Of a stretch of 64,000 nucleotides of DNA, positions 17,012 through 26,074 are shown piece by piece (within the stretch, counting starts at the first letter, position 1; each line of letters opens with the position of its first letter). Source of the stretch: Pseudalkalibacillus berkeleyi (GTDB lineage Bacteria > Bacillota > Bacilli > Bacillales > Fictibacillaceae). Position numbers and translations under genes: made by a program. The notes under the pieces are model-generated. The model worked only from the letters and a program-made list of their open reading frames with translations. It made no database searches and had not been told where the DNA came from. The stretch lies in contig NZ_JAKIJS010000001.1 of the NCBI RefSeq assembly GCF_021608225.1, forward strand, positions 124,001 to 188,000, written 5' to 3'.

Positions 17012-18112
17012 ATGTTTGAACGGATTAATGGACACGAGCAATTACTGTTTTGTAATGATGAACATACGGGGTTAAAGGCAATCATCGCGATACATAATAC
17101 GACACTTGGACCTGCGCTTGGCGGTTGTCGTATGAGACCGTATAAAACAACTGATGAAGCGATTGAGGATGTCCTACGTCTATCCAAGGGAATGACATAT
17201 AAATGTGCAGCTGCAGATGTTGATTTTGGTGGAGGGAAATCAGTGATCATCGGTGATCCATTAACAGACCGTACACCTGAAATGTTCCGTGCATTCGGAC
17301 AATTTGTTGAGTCGTTGAATGGTCGTTTTTACACAGGGACTGATATGGGAACGACGCCTAATGACTTCGTCCATGCGCTTAAAGAAACGAACTGTATTGT
17401 CGGCGTACCGGAAGAGTATGGTGGAAACGGTGATTCATCTATTCCGACTGCTGAAGGTGTTCTATACGGGTTGAAAGCGACGAATAACGTTCTGTTTGGA
17501 TCTGAGGACTTAAATGGAAAAACGTATTCTATCCAAGGACTAGGGAAAGTCGGTTATAAAGTAGCCCTACAGCTCTTAGAATCCGGCGCAGACATTTATG
17601 TAACAGATATCAATGAAAAAGCCATTCGCCAAATTGCCGATCAAGCTGAAGGCTTGAAAGGTAATATCAAGGTTGTTGAAGGCGATGAAATATACAGTGT
17701 ACCAGCAGATGTCTTCGTTCCTTGTGCACTAGGTGGAGTCATTAATGACGAAACGATCGAGCACCTCAAAGTGAAGGCAGTTGTCGGGTCCGCAAATAAC
17801 CAACTGTTGAGAGATGAGCACGGTAAGTTCCTTCAGGAGAGAGGCATTTTGTACGCACCTGATTACATCGTCAATGCGGGTGGGCTTATCCAGGTTGCTG
17901 ACGAGCTGTATACGCCGAATAAAGCACGTGTATTAGCAAAGACAAGAGCGATTTATGACACGCTTATGGAGATTTATACACAGTCTAATGAAAACTCAAT
18001 TTCAACAGCAGAAGCTGCAAATCAATTCTGTAATGACCGTATTGAAAGTAGACGTAAGCGAAACAGTTTCTTCAGTCATGATAAACGACCTAAATGGAAC
18101 GTACGTAACTAA
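17012..18112 (+). CDS. bcd: Leucine/branched-chain amino acid dehydrogenase
   Basis: NAD-dependent oxidative deamination of leucine, valine and isoleucine to the 2-oxo acids used by the downstream dehydrogenase complex. It has 366 residues, the normal length. The N-terminal catalytic domain has [12 protein letters not shown] and [22 protein letters not shown], including the conserved catalytic lysines; the Rossmann motif [10 protein letters not shown] lies near residue 180 and [15 protein letters not shown] follows. ATG 17012 follows GGGGGATGA; the upstream in-frame ATG at 16976 has no ribosome site. First gene of a five-gene operon. Phenylalanine dehydrogenase is the main alternative, less likely in this context. 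Confidence 0.94.
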   Translation: MFERINGHEQLLFCNDEHTGLKAIIAIHNTTLGPALGGCRMRPYKTTDEAIEDVLRLSKGMTYKCAAADVDFGGGKSVIIGDPLTDRTPEMFRAFGQFVESLNGRFYTGTDMGTTPNDFVHALKETNCIVGVPEEYGGNGDSSIPTAEGVLYGLKATNNVLFGSEDLNGKTYSIQGLGKVGYKVALQLLESGADIYVTDINEKAIRQIADQAEGLKGNIKVVEGDEIYSVPADVFVPCALGGVINDETIEHLKVKAVVGSANNQLLRDEHGKFLQERGILYAPDYIVNAGGLIQVADELYTPNKARVLAKTRAIYDTLMEIYTQSNENSISTAEAANQFCNDRIESRRKRNSFFSHDKRPKWNVRN

Positions 18113-18125
18113 GGGGGAATAGTAA

Positions 18126-19193
18126 ATGGAAACGCAATTTCCGATGAAACAAATCTTAAATGAAGATGGAGTCGTTGTAAACTCTGAATATGAAAGCCAA
18201 ATGACAGAGGAATTGACGAAAGAACTTTATATCAAGATGTTAAGAGCGAGAATGTTTGATCGTAAAAGTGTGAACTTACAACGCCAGGGACGTATAGGCA
18301 CGTATGTACCATTTGAAGGACAGGAAGCTGCTCAAGTTGGGAGCTCGCTTGTCCTTGAAGAAGGGGACTGGATGTTTCCAACATACAGAGATCATGCGGC
18401 AACGTTAACGTATGGACATTCAGCACGTAATCTATTTTTGTACTGGAAAGGGTATCCGATGGGATGTGTCCCACCAGAAGGAAAGAACATTTTCCCACCG
18501 GCAGTTCCGATTGCTTCTCAACTCTTACATGCAACGGGAACAGCATGGGCTGAACAGCTGAAAGGAACGGATCGTGGTTCAATCGTCTATTTCGGAGACG
18601 GAGCAACTTCAGAAGGAGACTTCCATGAAGGTCTCAATTTTGCGAGCGTTTACAATGCACCGGTGGTATTTTTCAACCAAAACAATGGATTCGCAATTTC
18701 TGTACCTATGGAAAAACAAATGAAGTCAAAGACGATCGCGCAAAAAGCGGTTGCCTATGACATACCTGGCGTCCGTGTAGACGGAAACGATATTTTTGTC
18801 GTTTACTTTGAAACGAAAAAGGCGATGGAAAATGCTCGTCAAGGAAATGGTCCGACATTGATCGAAGCGGTGACATACCGATACGGAGCACATACGACTG
18901 CTGATGATCCGAGTAAATATCGCGACCAAGAGGAAAGTAAACGTAGACGTGAAACGACAGACCCTTTACTTCGTCTAGAACGATATTTGAAAAACAAAGG
19001 ATACTTTGAAGAAGCATGGAAAACGAAAGTAGAAGAAGAGATTACGAAGGAAATTGAACAAGCAGTTGAAGATATGGAAGCATTCGGTCCTGCAGAACCG
19101 ACTGATATGTTTACGCATGTATTTAAGAAGCCGACTTGGTCTGTTCAAGACCAGCTTGATACGTTCAAGGCACGTGAAAAGGAGGAAGTGTAA
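18126..19193 (+). CDS. bkdAA: Branched-chain 2-oxoacid dehydrogenase E1 alpha subunit
   Basis: Thiamine-diphosphate dependent decarboxylation half of the complex. It has 355 residues. The ThDP-binding motif runs from GDGATSEGDFHEG (near residue 158) to FFNQNNGFA, about 30 residues. The phosphorylation-loop region YRYGAHTTADDPSKYR (near residue 255) is typical of E1 alpha. It starts 13 bp after bcd with GGGGGA and ends overlapping the E1 beta start. Pairing with leucine dehydrogenase points to branched-chain 2-oxo acids rather than pyruvate, but the sequence alone does not separate them. Confidence 0.92.
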   Translation: METQFPMKQILNEDGVVVNSEYESQMTEELTKELYIKMLRARMFDRKSVNLQRQGRIGTYVPFEGQEAAQVGSSLVLEEGDWMFPTYRDHAATLTYGHSARNLFLYWKGYPMGCVPPEGKNIFPPAVPIASQLLHATGTAWAEQLKGTDRGSIVYFGDGATSEGDFHEGLNFASVYNAPVVFFNQNNGFAISVPMEKQMKSKTIAQKAVAYDIPGVRVDGNDIFVVYFETKKAMENARQGNGPTLIEAVTYRYGAHTTADDPSKYRDQEESKRRRETTDPLLRLERYLKNKGYFEEAWKTKVEEEITKEIEQAVEDMEAFGPAEPTDMFTHVFKKPTWSVQDQLDTFKAREKEEV

Positions 19194-20191
19194 TGAGTAC
19201 AGCAGTTAAAACGCAGAAACTGACAATGGTACAAGCGATCACGGATGCAATGGCAACGATGATGCGTGAACACGATGACGTGCTTGTACTTGGTGAAGAT
19301 GTTGGTAAGAACGGAGGCGTTTTCCGAGCTACTGACGGTCTTGAAGCTGAATTCGGAGATAAACGAGTGATCGATACACCGCTTGCCGAATCAGGGATTA
19401 TCGGGACGTCAATCGGACTTGCGATGAATGGCTTCCGTCCAATTGCTGAAATGCAGTTTCTCGGATTTATCTATCCAGCTTTTAACCAAATCATGACGCA
19501 TGCTTCTCGTATTCGGTCACGTACGCTTGGACATTTTACCGTACCAATGGTTATTCGTGCGCCATTCGGAGCAGGTGTAAGAGCACCTGAAATTCATTCT
19601 GACAGTGTGGAAGCCCTATTCACGCATATGCCAGGTATTAAGGTTGTCATTCCTTCAAACGCATATGATGCAAAAGGTCTCCTGATTGCAAGTATTGAAG
19701 ATCCTGATCCTGTGTTGTTCCTTGAACCGATGCGTTGTTATCGCTCGCACAAACTAGAAGTCCCTGAAGAAAAATATACAGTTGAAATAGGTAAAGGCGC
19801 ACGCCTACAAGAAGGTGAAGACGTCACATTGATTGCTTGGGGTGCAATGGTAGACGTTATCAAAAAAGCAGCCAAAGAAATAGAGGAAGAAGAAGGCGTG
19901 AAATGTGACGTGCTCGATCTTCGTACATTGTACCCAATGGACCGAGATTTGATTTCAGAGTCTGTGCAAAAAACAGGCCGTGCTGTCATCGTACACGAAG
20001 CACCGGGTACAGGTGGAGTCGGAAACGATGTCGTCTCACTGATCAACGATACTTCATTCCTACACATGCGTTCTCCAATTAAACGTGTGACAGGGCATGA
20101 TACGCCAGTTCCGATGTGTGCAATTGAAGATGATTATTTACCAGATGCGAATCGAGTCAAGCATGCGATTATGGAAACCATTCGTTTCTAA
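19193..20191 (+). CDS. bkdAB: Branched-chain 2-oxoacid dehydrogenase E1 beta subunit
   Basis: Forms the alpha2-beta2 E1 with the preceding gene product. It has 332 residues. Motifs seen are VLGEDVGKNGGVFRAT near residue 32, DTPLAESGIIGTSIGLAMNG near residue 63 and PFGAGVRAPEIHSDSVEALFTHMPG near residue 123. The C-terminal transketolase domain (VDVLDLRTLYPMD-like, then VHEAPGTGGVG) follows. ATG overlaps the E1 alpha stop as TAATG. Complete. Confidence 0.93.
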   Translation: MSTAVKTQKLTMVQAITDAMATMMREHDDVLVLGEDVGKNGGVFRATDGLEAEFGDKRVIDTPLAESGIIGTSIGLAMNGFRPIAEMQFLGFIYPAFNQIMTHASRIRSRTLGHFTVPMVIRAPFGAGVRAPEIHSDSVEALFTHMPGIKVVIPSNAYDAKGLLIASIEDPDPVLFLEPMRCYRSHKLEVPEEKYTVEIGKGARLQEGEDVTLIAWGAMVDVIKKAAKEIEEEEGVKCDVLDLRTLYPMDRDLISESVQKTGRAVIVHEAPGTGGVGNDVVSLINDTSFLHMRSPIKRVTGHDTPVPMCAIEDDYLPDANRVKHAIMETIRF

Positions 20192-20206
20192 GATAGGAGG
20201 AAAACA

Positions 20207-21478
20207 ATGAATGAAGTAAAGCTCCATGACATAGGTGAAGGGATTACCGAAGGGGAGATTACGCACTTTCATGTTTCTCCAGGAGATTCAGTGAAAATCG
20301 ATCAGCCCCTCGTTGAAGTCCAAACAGACAAAGTTACTGCTGAACTTCCATCGCCGGTTGCAGGTACGGTTAAAGAAATCCTTGCGTCAGAAGGCGATGT
20401 CGTTACTGTCGGTACCACGATTATTTTAATTGAGAAAGAAGGCAGTACAACTGAAACACCATCTAATAAAGAGACTGGAGAGAATCGACCAAAACAAGAT
20501 TCTCCAAAAGAAAAGAAAGAACAATCTAGTAATGCTGTTCAAACGATGACGAGATTAACACGAAGAGTGTTAGCCGCTCCATATACAAGAAAAATAGCAC
20601 GGGAAAATCAAGTAGATATTGAGCAGGTAAATGGTTCAGGACCAGGAGGACGCGTCACCGAAGAGGATGTCTATCAATATATGAACGGGGGACAAATTCA
20701 AACTGACGCTGAGTCTGTATCTGAAGAAGCGAGCACTACACCAGTTCCACAAGCTGTTCATCCTAAGGTCGAAGCTAGTGAAATACCATTTAAAGGTCGC
20801 CGTAAACAAATTGCACAGAAGATGACGCAATCACTGTATACGATCCCACATGTGTCACATTTTGATGAAGTAGATTTAACGAATCTATTAGATTTGAAAA
20901 AGTCACTAAAAGATGCAGACCCAGATGGATCTAAAGGTATGAACGTTTCACTCGCAGCGTTTTTCGTAAAAGCCATTCAGCTTGCAATGCGAGATTATCC
21001 AATTTTCAATGCTAAATTAGATGAAGAAAATGAAGTCATTCGTTTAGAAGGCGAAGTGAACATGGGTCTTGCAACAGATGCTGATGATGGTTTAATCGTT
21101 CCGGTTGTAAAAAATGTAGAGCAAAAATCGATTGCAACCATCAATCGAGAGATGAAAGAATTAATTCAAAAAGCAAAGACAAACAAGTTGAAGCCATCGG
21201 ACATGAAGGGTGGCACATTTACGATTAGTAATGTAGGTCCACTTGGTAGCACAGGTGCAACACCGATTATCAACCATCCTGAGGTCGGATTGATGGCTTT
21301 CCATAAAACGAAGAAAATGCCAGTCGTCATTAATGATGAGATTGTGATTCGCTCAATCATGAACGTATCAATGACGTTCGATCACCGAGTTGCTGACGGT
21401 GCAACGGCTGTTGCATTTACAAACAGGTTCATGCACTATATCGAAAACCCTGCAGCAATGACATTGGAGCTGATATAA
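20207..21478 (+). CDS. bkdB: Dihydrolipoyl acyltransferase E2 subunit
   Basis: Core acyltransferase of the 2-oxoacid dehydrogenase complex, 423 residues. It has one lipoyl domain with the lipoylated lysine K42 in VQTDKVTAE, an acidic linker, and a peripheral subunit-binding domain (VLAAPYTRKIARENQVDIEQV...GRVTEEDV, near residues 120-155). A second linker and the catalytic domain follow, with the active-site histidine in SMTFDHRVADGATA near residue 397. AGGAGG precedes ATG 20207, and the gene directly abuts the E3 start. Confidence 0.94.
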   Translation: MNEVKLHDIGEGITEGEITHFHVSPGDSVKIDQPLVEVQTDKVTAELPSPVAGTVKEILASEGDVVTVGTTIILIEKEGSTTETPSNKETGENRPKQDSPKEKKEQSSNAVQTMTRLTRRVLAAPYTRKIARENQVDIEQVNGSGPGGRVTEEDVYQYMNGGQIQTDAESVSEEASTTPVPQAVHPKVEASEIPFKGRRKQIAQKMTQSLYTIPHVSHFDEVDLTNLLDLKKSLKDADPDGSKGMNVSLAAFFVKAIQLAMRDYPIFNAKLDEENEVIRLEGEVNMGLATDADDGLIVPVVKNVEQKSIATINREMKELIQKAKTNKLKPSDMKGGTFTISNVGPLGSTGATPIINHPEVGLMAFHKTKKMPVVINDEIVIRSIMNVSMTFDHRVADGATAVAFTNRFMHYIENPAAMTLELI

Positions 21479-22924
21479 ATGGTAGTTGGCGAAGTGATTC
21501 AAGAGCGCGAACTAATCATCGTAGGTGGAGGTCCAGGTGGTTATAACGCTGCAATTCGTGCAGCTCAACTAGGTTTAGAAGTGACGCTAGTTGAAAAAGG
21601 TGAGCTCGGTGGAGTCTGTTTAAGTAAAGGGTGTATCCCATCCAAGCTTTTCGCACATACAGCTGAAAAACTTTCTGATTGGAAGCATATGCAGCAACTC
21701 GGGATTGAAGCAGGAGAACCCAACTTTAATATGGCTCAGCACCAGAAGTATATGGACCAAACCGTTACAGGGTTACAAAAAGGCGTACAAGCCCTTTGTA
21801 AAGCGAACAAAATTGAAGTCATCAATGGTTCGGCGTCCTTTATGACAGGCAACCGTATCGGAATTGAAACTGGTGACACATTCGAAATGTATAAGTACGA
21901 AAAAGCGATCGTTGCTACTGGGGCGAAACCATTTGTCCCTGAAAGTGTTGAATTAAGTACGGATCGTGTTTATAGTGCACAAGATATTTATGCCATTGAA
22001 GATGTTCCGGAACATCTTGTCATTTATGGTTCTGACTATATTGCTTTAGAAGCAGCGACAAGCTTCAATGCTCTAGGTGCGAAAGTGACATTAGTACTTG
22101 ATGCCGAATCAGATTTTGGATTCGATACAGAAATCAATAAAGAACTAAACCGTGTATTGAAGAAATCCAAAGTAAAAGTAATCAAAGAATGTTCGCTTGA
22201 ATCTGTTGAGGCAGAGAAAAACAACGTGACCTTACACGTGTTAAAAGATGGAGAGAAGTTGACCGTTGAAGGGTCACACCTCCTTGTTTCTACAGGTTTC
22301 AGGCCGAACACGAAAGACATTGGGTTAGAGCCTTTTAAACTTGAAACGGATGAAGAGGGATTCCTTGTCGTTAATGAAAATAGTGAAACGAGTACAAAAG
22401 GGATCTATGCGGTTGGAGATGTTACGATCGGTCAGTCGCTCGCGGTAAAAGCCATTAAGCAAGGTAAAGTTGCTGCAGAACATTGTGCTGGCCAAATCAG
22501 CGAATTAAATCTGCGATACATCCCGACAGTCGTTCATACGTCTACACCGATTGCTTACGCAGGGCTTTCAGAAGATGAAGCTGTGGCTGAAGGGTTTGAG
22601 GTGACGACTGGACAATTCTCTATGTCAGGGAACGGCTTTGCCGGTATTAAAGGGAAAAAAGAAGGATTAGTCAAGATTGTTAAAGACAGTAAAACGGACT
22701 TGTTACTAGGAGTCCATATGATCGGTCAAGGTGCAGTCGAGATGATTTCATCCGGTGTGACTGCCCTCGAAATGGCAGCACGTGATGAAGATATCCTGTA
22801 TCCATTCTATCCTCACCCGAGCTTTAATGAAGGATGGCTCGAAGCGCTAGAAAGCATGACTGGAACAGCCATACACATCCCGCCAAACAAACAACAGAAA
22901 AAAGACGCTCAACCAGTAGGATGA
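21479..22924 (+). CDS. lpdV: Dihydrolipoyl dehydrogenase (E3)
   Basis: FAD-dependent regeneration of oxidised lipoamide for the complex. It has 481 residues. FAD-binding VGGGPGGYNAA at residues 15-25, redox-active disulfide GGVCLSKGCIPS with C47 and C52, NAD-binding region near residue 180 and the second FAD contact GIYAVGDVT near residue 304 are visible. The C-terminal YPHPSFNEGWLEA near residue 440 supplies the catalytic His-Glu pair. In the NAD-binding fold the usual G-x-G-x-x-G is degenerate (IYGSDYIALE), a mild oddity. The ATG abuts the E2 stop. Last gene of the operon. Confidence 0.93.
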   Translation: MVVGEVIQERELIIVGGGPGGYNAAIRAAQLGLEVTLVEKGELGGVCLSKGCIPSKLFAHTAEKLSDWKHMQQLGIEAGEPNFNMAQHQKYMDQTVTGLQKGVQALCKANKIEVINGSASFMTGNRIGIETGDTFEMYKYEKAIVATGAKPFVPESVELSTDRVYSAQDIYAIEDVPEHLVIYGSDYIALEAATSFNALGAKVTLVLDAESDFGFDTEINKELNRVLKKSKVKVIKECSLESVEAEKNNVTLHVLKDGEKLTVEGSHLLVSTGFRPNTKDIGLEPFKLETDEEGFLVVNENSETSTKGIYAVGDVTIGQSLAVKAIKQGKVAAEHCAGQISELNLRYIPTVVHTSTPIAYAGLSEDEAVAEGFEVTTGQFSMSGNGFAGIKGKKEGLVKIVKDSKTDLLLGVHMIGQGAVEMISSGVTALEMAARDEDILYPFYPHPSFNEGWLEALESMTGTAIHIPPNKQQKKDAQPVG

Positions 22925-22934
22925 GCGTAATAAA

Positions 22935-22976
22935 GAGGGTGACCCGAAAGAACTTTTTCGAGTCACCCTTATTTTA
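22935..22976 (+). terminator. Intrinsic terminator of bkd operon
   Basis: AGGGTGAC-CGAAA pairs with TTTTTCG-GTCACCCT, giving a long hairpin, followed by TATTTTAT. Confidence 0.85.
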
Positions 22977-23011
22977 TAGAAAAAGTATGTTCAAGCCATC
23001 ATCAAATCGCA

Positions 23012-23130
23012 TTTATCGTGCAAGATTGCGATTTTATCGTGCAAGACTGCAATTTTATCGTGCAAGATTGCGATTTTATCGTGCAAAACAGCAATTTTAT
23101 CGTGCAAAACTAAGACTTTATCGTGCATTT
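23012..23130. repeat. 21-bp tandem array, core TTTATCGTGCAA
   Basis: Five full units at 23012, 23033, 23054, 23075 and 23096 plus a partial one at 23117, exact 21-bp period. The 12-base core is invariant and the 9-base tail varies (GATTGCGAT, GACTGCAAT, AACAGCAAT). The core and period are shared with 7794-7891, 15 kb away. The array lies in the convergent gap between lpdV and the TerC gene, after the lpdV terminator. Confidence 0.9.
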
Positions 23131-23170
23131 AGTATAAAAGTCCTCTGTATCATGAAAGATTCAAGCATCT

Positions 23171-23944
23171 TCATGAATGATTTTCTTGATATGATTTCTT
23201 TGAAGGTGCAAACCATCCGAGTAAAGCAATTCCAACGAGTACGCCGTAGAAAATCAAACTCCAAACTGTACTATGAGGGAAGTGATGGTCTAATACCCCA
23301 ATATCCTTGTGCGCAAGTGTAATGACTGCTAGCTTAACGCCAACCCAAGCTACAATTGCATAGGCTGTCGTTTCTAGAGCTGGTCGCTTTTCTAATAGTT
23401 GCACAAACCAGGTGGCTGCGTATTTAATCAAAACAAGTCCCGCAATTCCACCGAGTACAACGATGATGAATTGGCCGCCATCCATCCCACCGAAATCTCC
23501 GAGCGGGGAATCTGGTAGACCAAGAGCTAACGCAACAGCAGCAAGAATAGAATCTATCGCAAATGCTAGGTCTGCTAAAGCGATTTTCCCTACAGTTGGC
23601 CAAAAACCTTTACCAGCAGCTTCTTCTTCCTCTTCTGTGTGTATGTTTTCGTTCTTCTTTCCGAATCGAGCTTTGATCACATGTTTAAGGCCTAAGTATA
23701 GTAGATAGGCTGCACCTATTGCCTGTATTTGCCAAACATTCGCAATGAAAGAAATAGCGAAGAGGGCGATAAATCGGAATGCAAAGGCCATAAAGATTCC
23801 ATATTTAATTGCCTTTTCTTTTTCATCGTCTGGTAGGTGCTTAGCAATCACCGCTAGGACAAGTGCGTTATCCGCGGATAGTAAACCTTCCAGACCTATT
23901 AAAATTAATAACGTCCATCCGTATTCTAATAAGAGTGACTCCAA
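23171..23944 (-). CDS. TerC family integral membrane protein
   Basis: A 257-residue membrane protein with about seven hydrophobic helices. Family signatures are EGLLSADNALVLAVIAKHLP near residue 19 and DLAFAIDSILAAVALALG near residue 125, each with a conserved aspartate within the membrane. An acidic/charged cytosolic loop (KKNENIHTEEEEEAA) lies between. TerC homologues have been tied to tellurite resistance and to manganese export or metalation of exported proteins; which applies here is unknown. Stands alone, convergent to lpdV. I found no yybP-ykoY-type manganese riboswitch in the short upstream region. Confidence 0.88.
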   Translation of the reverse strand: MESLLLEYGWTLLILIGLEGLLSADNALVLAVIAKHLPDDEKEKAIKYGIFMAFAFRFIALFAISFIANVWQIQAIGAAYLLYLGLKHVIKARFGKKNENIHTEEEEEAAGKGFWPTVGKIALADLAFAIDSILAAVALALGLPDSPLGDFGGMDGGQFIIVVLGGIAGLVLIKYAATWFVQLLEKRPALETTAYAIVAWVGVKLAVITLAHKDIGVLDHHFPHSTVWSLIFYGVLVGIALLGWFAPSKKSYQENHS

Positions 23945-24070
23945 AAATAGTGCTCCTTTCTAAATCAGCAGATAATCTAATTAAAATAAGTCTTACACCA
24001 TAACTACTCTTTGTCTATCTTCCCTCTTTTTAACTATCTAATTCCTAAATGTCAAAAGGAGGATCACATT

Positions 24071-24625
24071 TTATGTGTAATGGACGATTACATACAGTTC
24101 ACAAGCTTCTGTAGTCTGATTTACATACTTATGGTGATAATCAGCTGAAAAGCGAAAAGCTTCACCAGCTTTCATTGTGTGTGGCGTATCCTCAACAATT
24201 ACGCTCATTTCTCCATTATGTACGAGCAAGTATTCCTCTACACCTTTGATATGAGCAGGACTTTCATATTCGCAACCAGGTTCCAATTTTACCGAATATA
24301 TTTCAAAGTTACGCTTCGGTTCTGTAGGAAATAGAGTGTGTACCAAATATCTTCCTTCGTCTTCAAGTAGCGGATCAATCTGCTCGATCGATACTTTTGA
24401 AAATTTAGGCGCTTCTTCCTCAACAAAAGAAGAAAATGAAACACCAAGTCCCGTCGCAATCTTCCATAATGTACTGACAGTAGGGCTTGAAGTGCCACGC
24501 TCGATTTGACCGAGCATCGCCTTACTTACGTTCGTCAATTTTGATAATTCATCCAAGCTCAACTTCCGTTCAGATCGGATGATTTTAATTTTTTCACCTA
24601 TCATACGATTCACGTCATGTGACAT
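24071..24625 (-). CDS. XRE-cupin transcriptional regulator
   Basis: A 184-residue regulator with an N-terminal helix-turn-helix of the XRE type (IRSERKLSLDELSKLTNVSKAMLGQIERGTSSPTVSTLWKIA, residues 14-55). A C-terminal cupin follows (LEPGCEYESPAHIKGVEEYLLVHNGEMSVIV, residues 114-145). It is divergent from azlCD with about 96 bp between the starts, so it most likely controls that pair and itself. The shared spacer contains near-repeats ATACAATACATACAAT. The ligand of the cupin is unknown; an amino acid would be in keeping with the target. Confidence 0.9.
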   Translation of the reverse strand: MSHDVNRMIGEKIKIIRSERKLSLDELSKLTNVSKAMLGQIERGTSSPTVSTLWKIATGLGVSFSSFVEEEAPKFSKVSIEQIDPLLEDEGRYLVHTLFPTEPKRNFEIYSVKLEPGCEYESPAHIKGVEEYLLVHNGEMSVIVEDTPHTMKAGEAFRFSADYHHKYVNQTTEACELYVIVHYT

Positions 24626-24721
24626 TTTTAAATTCTCCTTGACTGTGTATATGCTATAACATACAATACATACAATATATCATACATAATCAATTTACAA
24701 AAGTTTGGAGGTTAGGGAGCA

Positions 24722-25438
24722 ATGGGAGTTGTAGCAGCGGAACACCAGTCATCATCTCTATTTCGACGAGGTGTACAAAAGGGGAGTAGTATTGCAATAG
24801 GCTACATGCCAGTCGCCTTTACTTTCGGGTTACTTGCAAAAAGCTCAGGACTTAATTTATTCGAAACAATCAGTATGAGTGTTTTCGTCTTCGCAGGTGC
24901 TTCCCAATATATCGCTCTAACGTTAATTGCTGCAGGTATTGGTGGATTTGAAATTATCCTTACTACTTTTATCGTGAATATTCGTCATTTATTGATGAGT
25001 GCATCAATCAGTGAAAAGTCAGCTGACGAACCTAAATGGAAGAAAGCGTTATACAGTTTTTTCGTTACAGACGAAACATTTACGTTAGCTGCCGTTCAGA
25101 AGGGTAAAATTCATTCTTCATATATGATTGGCCTCGGTATTAATGTATGGACGAGTTGGGTTTCGTTTTCAGCGATTGGATTCTTAATCGGTTCTGGACT
25201 TCCTTCTATATTACAAGAAAGTATGGGAATCGCGCTATACGCTTTATTCATTGGCATTCTTGTACCAAGTGCACGAAAATCTATGAAAGTCATTTCACTG
25301 GCGGCAATTGCAGCTATTTTAAATAGCATTTTAACGTTTACGACTGGGTTGTCAACGGGCTGGACGATCATTTTATCGACGCTTGTAGCTGCAGTTGTTA
25401 TTGAGATTGTTTGGAAGGGGGAGGTTGTCGATGTTTAA
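24722..25438 (+). CDS. azlC: Branched-chain amino acid exporter subunit AzlC
   Basis: Large subunit of the AzlCD two-component amino acid exporter, 238 residues, several membrane helices. Recognised from GYMPVAFTFGLLAKSSGLNLFETISMSVFVFAGASQYIAL near the N terminus and the following TTFIVNIRHLLMSASIS segment. ATG 24722 is preceded by GGAGGTTAGGG. The last 8 bp overlap azlD. The neighbouring XRE-cupin gene is its probable regulator. Export of branched-chain amino acids is known for the family, and the specificity here is inferred. Confidence 0.92.
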   Translation: MGVVAAEHQSSSLFRRGVQKGSSIAIGYMPVAFTFGLLAKSSGLNLFETISMSVFVFAGASQYIALTLIAAGIGGFEIILTTFIVNIRHLLMSASISEKSADEPKWKKALYSFFVTDETFTLAAVQKGKIHSSYMIGLGINVWTSWVSFSAIGFLIGSGLPSILQESMGIALYALFIGILVPSARKSMKVISLAAIAAILNSILTFTTGLSTGWTIILSTLVAAVVIEIVWKGEVVDV

Positions 25439-25739
25439 TACGTATATTTGGATTATTCTCGGTATGGCAGTCGTCACATATATCCCGAGGATGCTACCAC
25501 TCGTCGCTTTTCAAACCGATGGTATTCCAACGTTCTTAAGAGGTGTGTTGAAAAATGTTCCTTATGCCATTTTGGGGGCATTGATCTTCCCTGGTATATT
25601 AACCTTTAATGGGGAAGTTTGGATGGGGATTTTAGGTGCTCTGACTGCTTTTGTAGCGGCCTATTTTGGTGCTAGTCTTATTGTCATCGTCATATGCTCA
25701 GTCAGTGTTCTAAGTGTATTAAGTTTCCTATTCCCTTAA
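25431..25739 (+). CDS. azlD: Branched-chain amino acid exporter subunit AzlD
   Basis: Small membrane subunit, 102 residues with three to four helices. The family motif TYIPRMLPLVAFQ near residue 19 and the LKNVPYAILGALIFPGIL segment identify it. ATG 25431 lies inside the end of azlC and follows GGGGGAGG. Forms the exporter with AzlC. Confidence 0.9.
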   Translation: MFNTYIWIILGMAVVTYIPRMLPLVAFQTDGIPTFLRGVLKNVPYAILGALIFPGILTFNGEVWMGILGALTAFVAAYFGASLIVIVICSVSVLSVLSFLFP

Positions 25740-25812
25740 CATAAACTTTACTTTACCAATAAGTGAGAAAGATGTATATTGAATTTACTCCAAAAAATTG
25801 AGGTGAATCATT

Positions 25813-25947
25813 ATGATGTTACATTTGTTTCGCTATGTAGTGATTGGATTCTTTTCAATAACAGCCATGTCATTAGTCGCCTTCCAAGCCGTGGAGATCT
25901 TTCAAGCATTTATGGAAATCTTTTTTACAGATATGAAATCAAAATAA
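25813..25947 (+). CDS. Small single-span membrane protein, 44 residues
   Basis: An ORF of 44 codons starting MMLHLFRYVVIGFF, with an AGGTGA ribosome site 7 bp before ATG 25813. One hydrophobic segment spans residues 5-30, followed by a short acidic then basic tail (FTDMKSK). It is ended by a strong terminator 13 bp after the stop, so it looks like a real short gene. I recognise no family. Confidence 0.5.
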   Translation: MMLHLFRYVVIGFFSITAMSLVAFQAVEIFQAFMEIFFTDMKSK

Positions 25948-25959
25948 AACGTTTTCATA

Positions 25960-25992
25960 AAGAGCTGAAATTAGGCTCTTTTTTCTTTTTTC
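25960..25992 (+). terminator. Intrinsic terminator
   Basis: AAGAGC (25960-25965) pairs with GCTCTT (25975-25980), followed by a long T-rich run. Confidence 0.75.
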
Positions 25993-26074
25993 ATTTATAA
26001 TCATCAGTTTTGTTTCTTAGAGGACCAATTTGGGAAAAATAAAAAAACAATACTTAAATAAAGGACAGGATACT

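Noticed and set aside
22834-23322. 162-codon plus-strand frame with FYRARLRFYRAR repeats
   Set aside because: It runs out of lpdV in another frame through its terminator and the 21-bp array; the period of 21 keeps it open.
23945-24070. yybP-ykoY manganese riboswitch upstream of the TerC gene
   Set aside because: The short leader lacks the conserved core sequences of that riboswitch as far as I can see.
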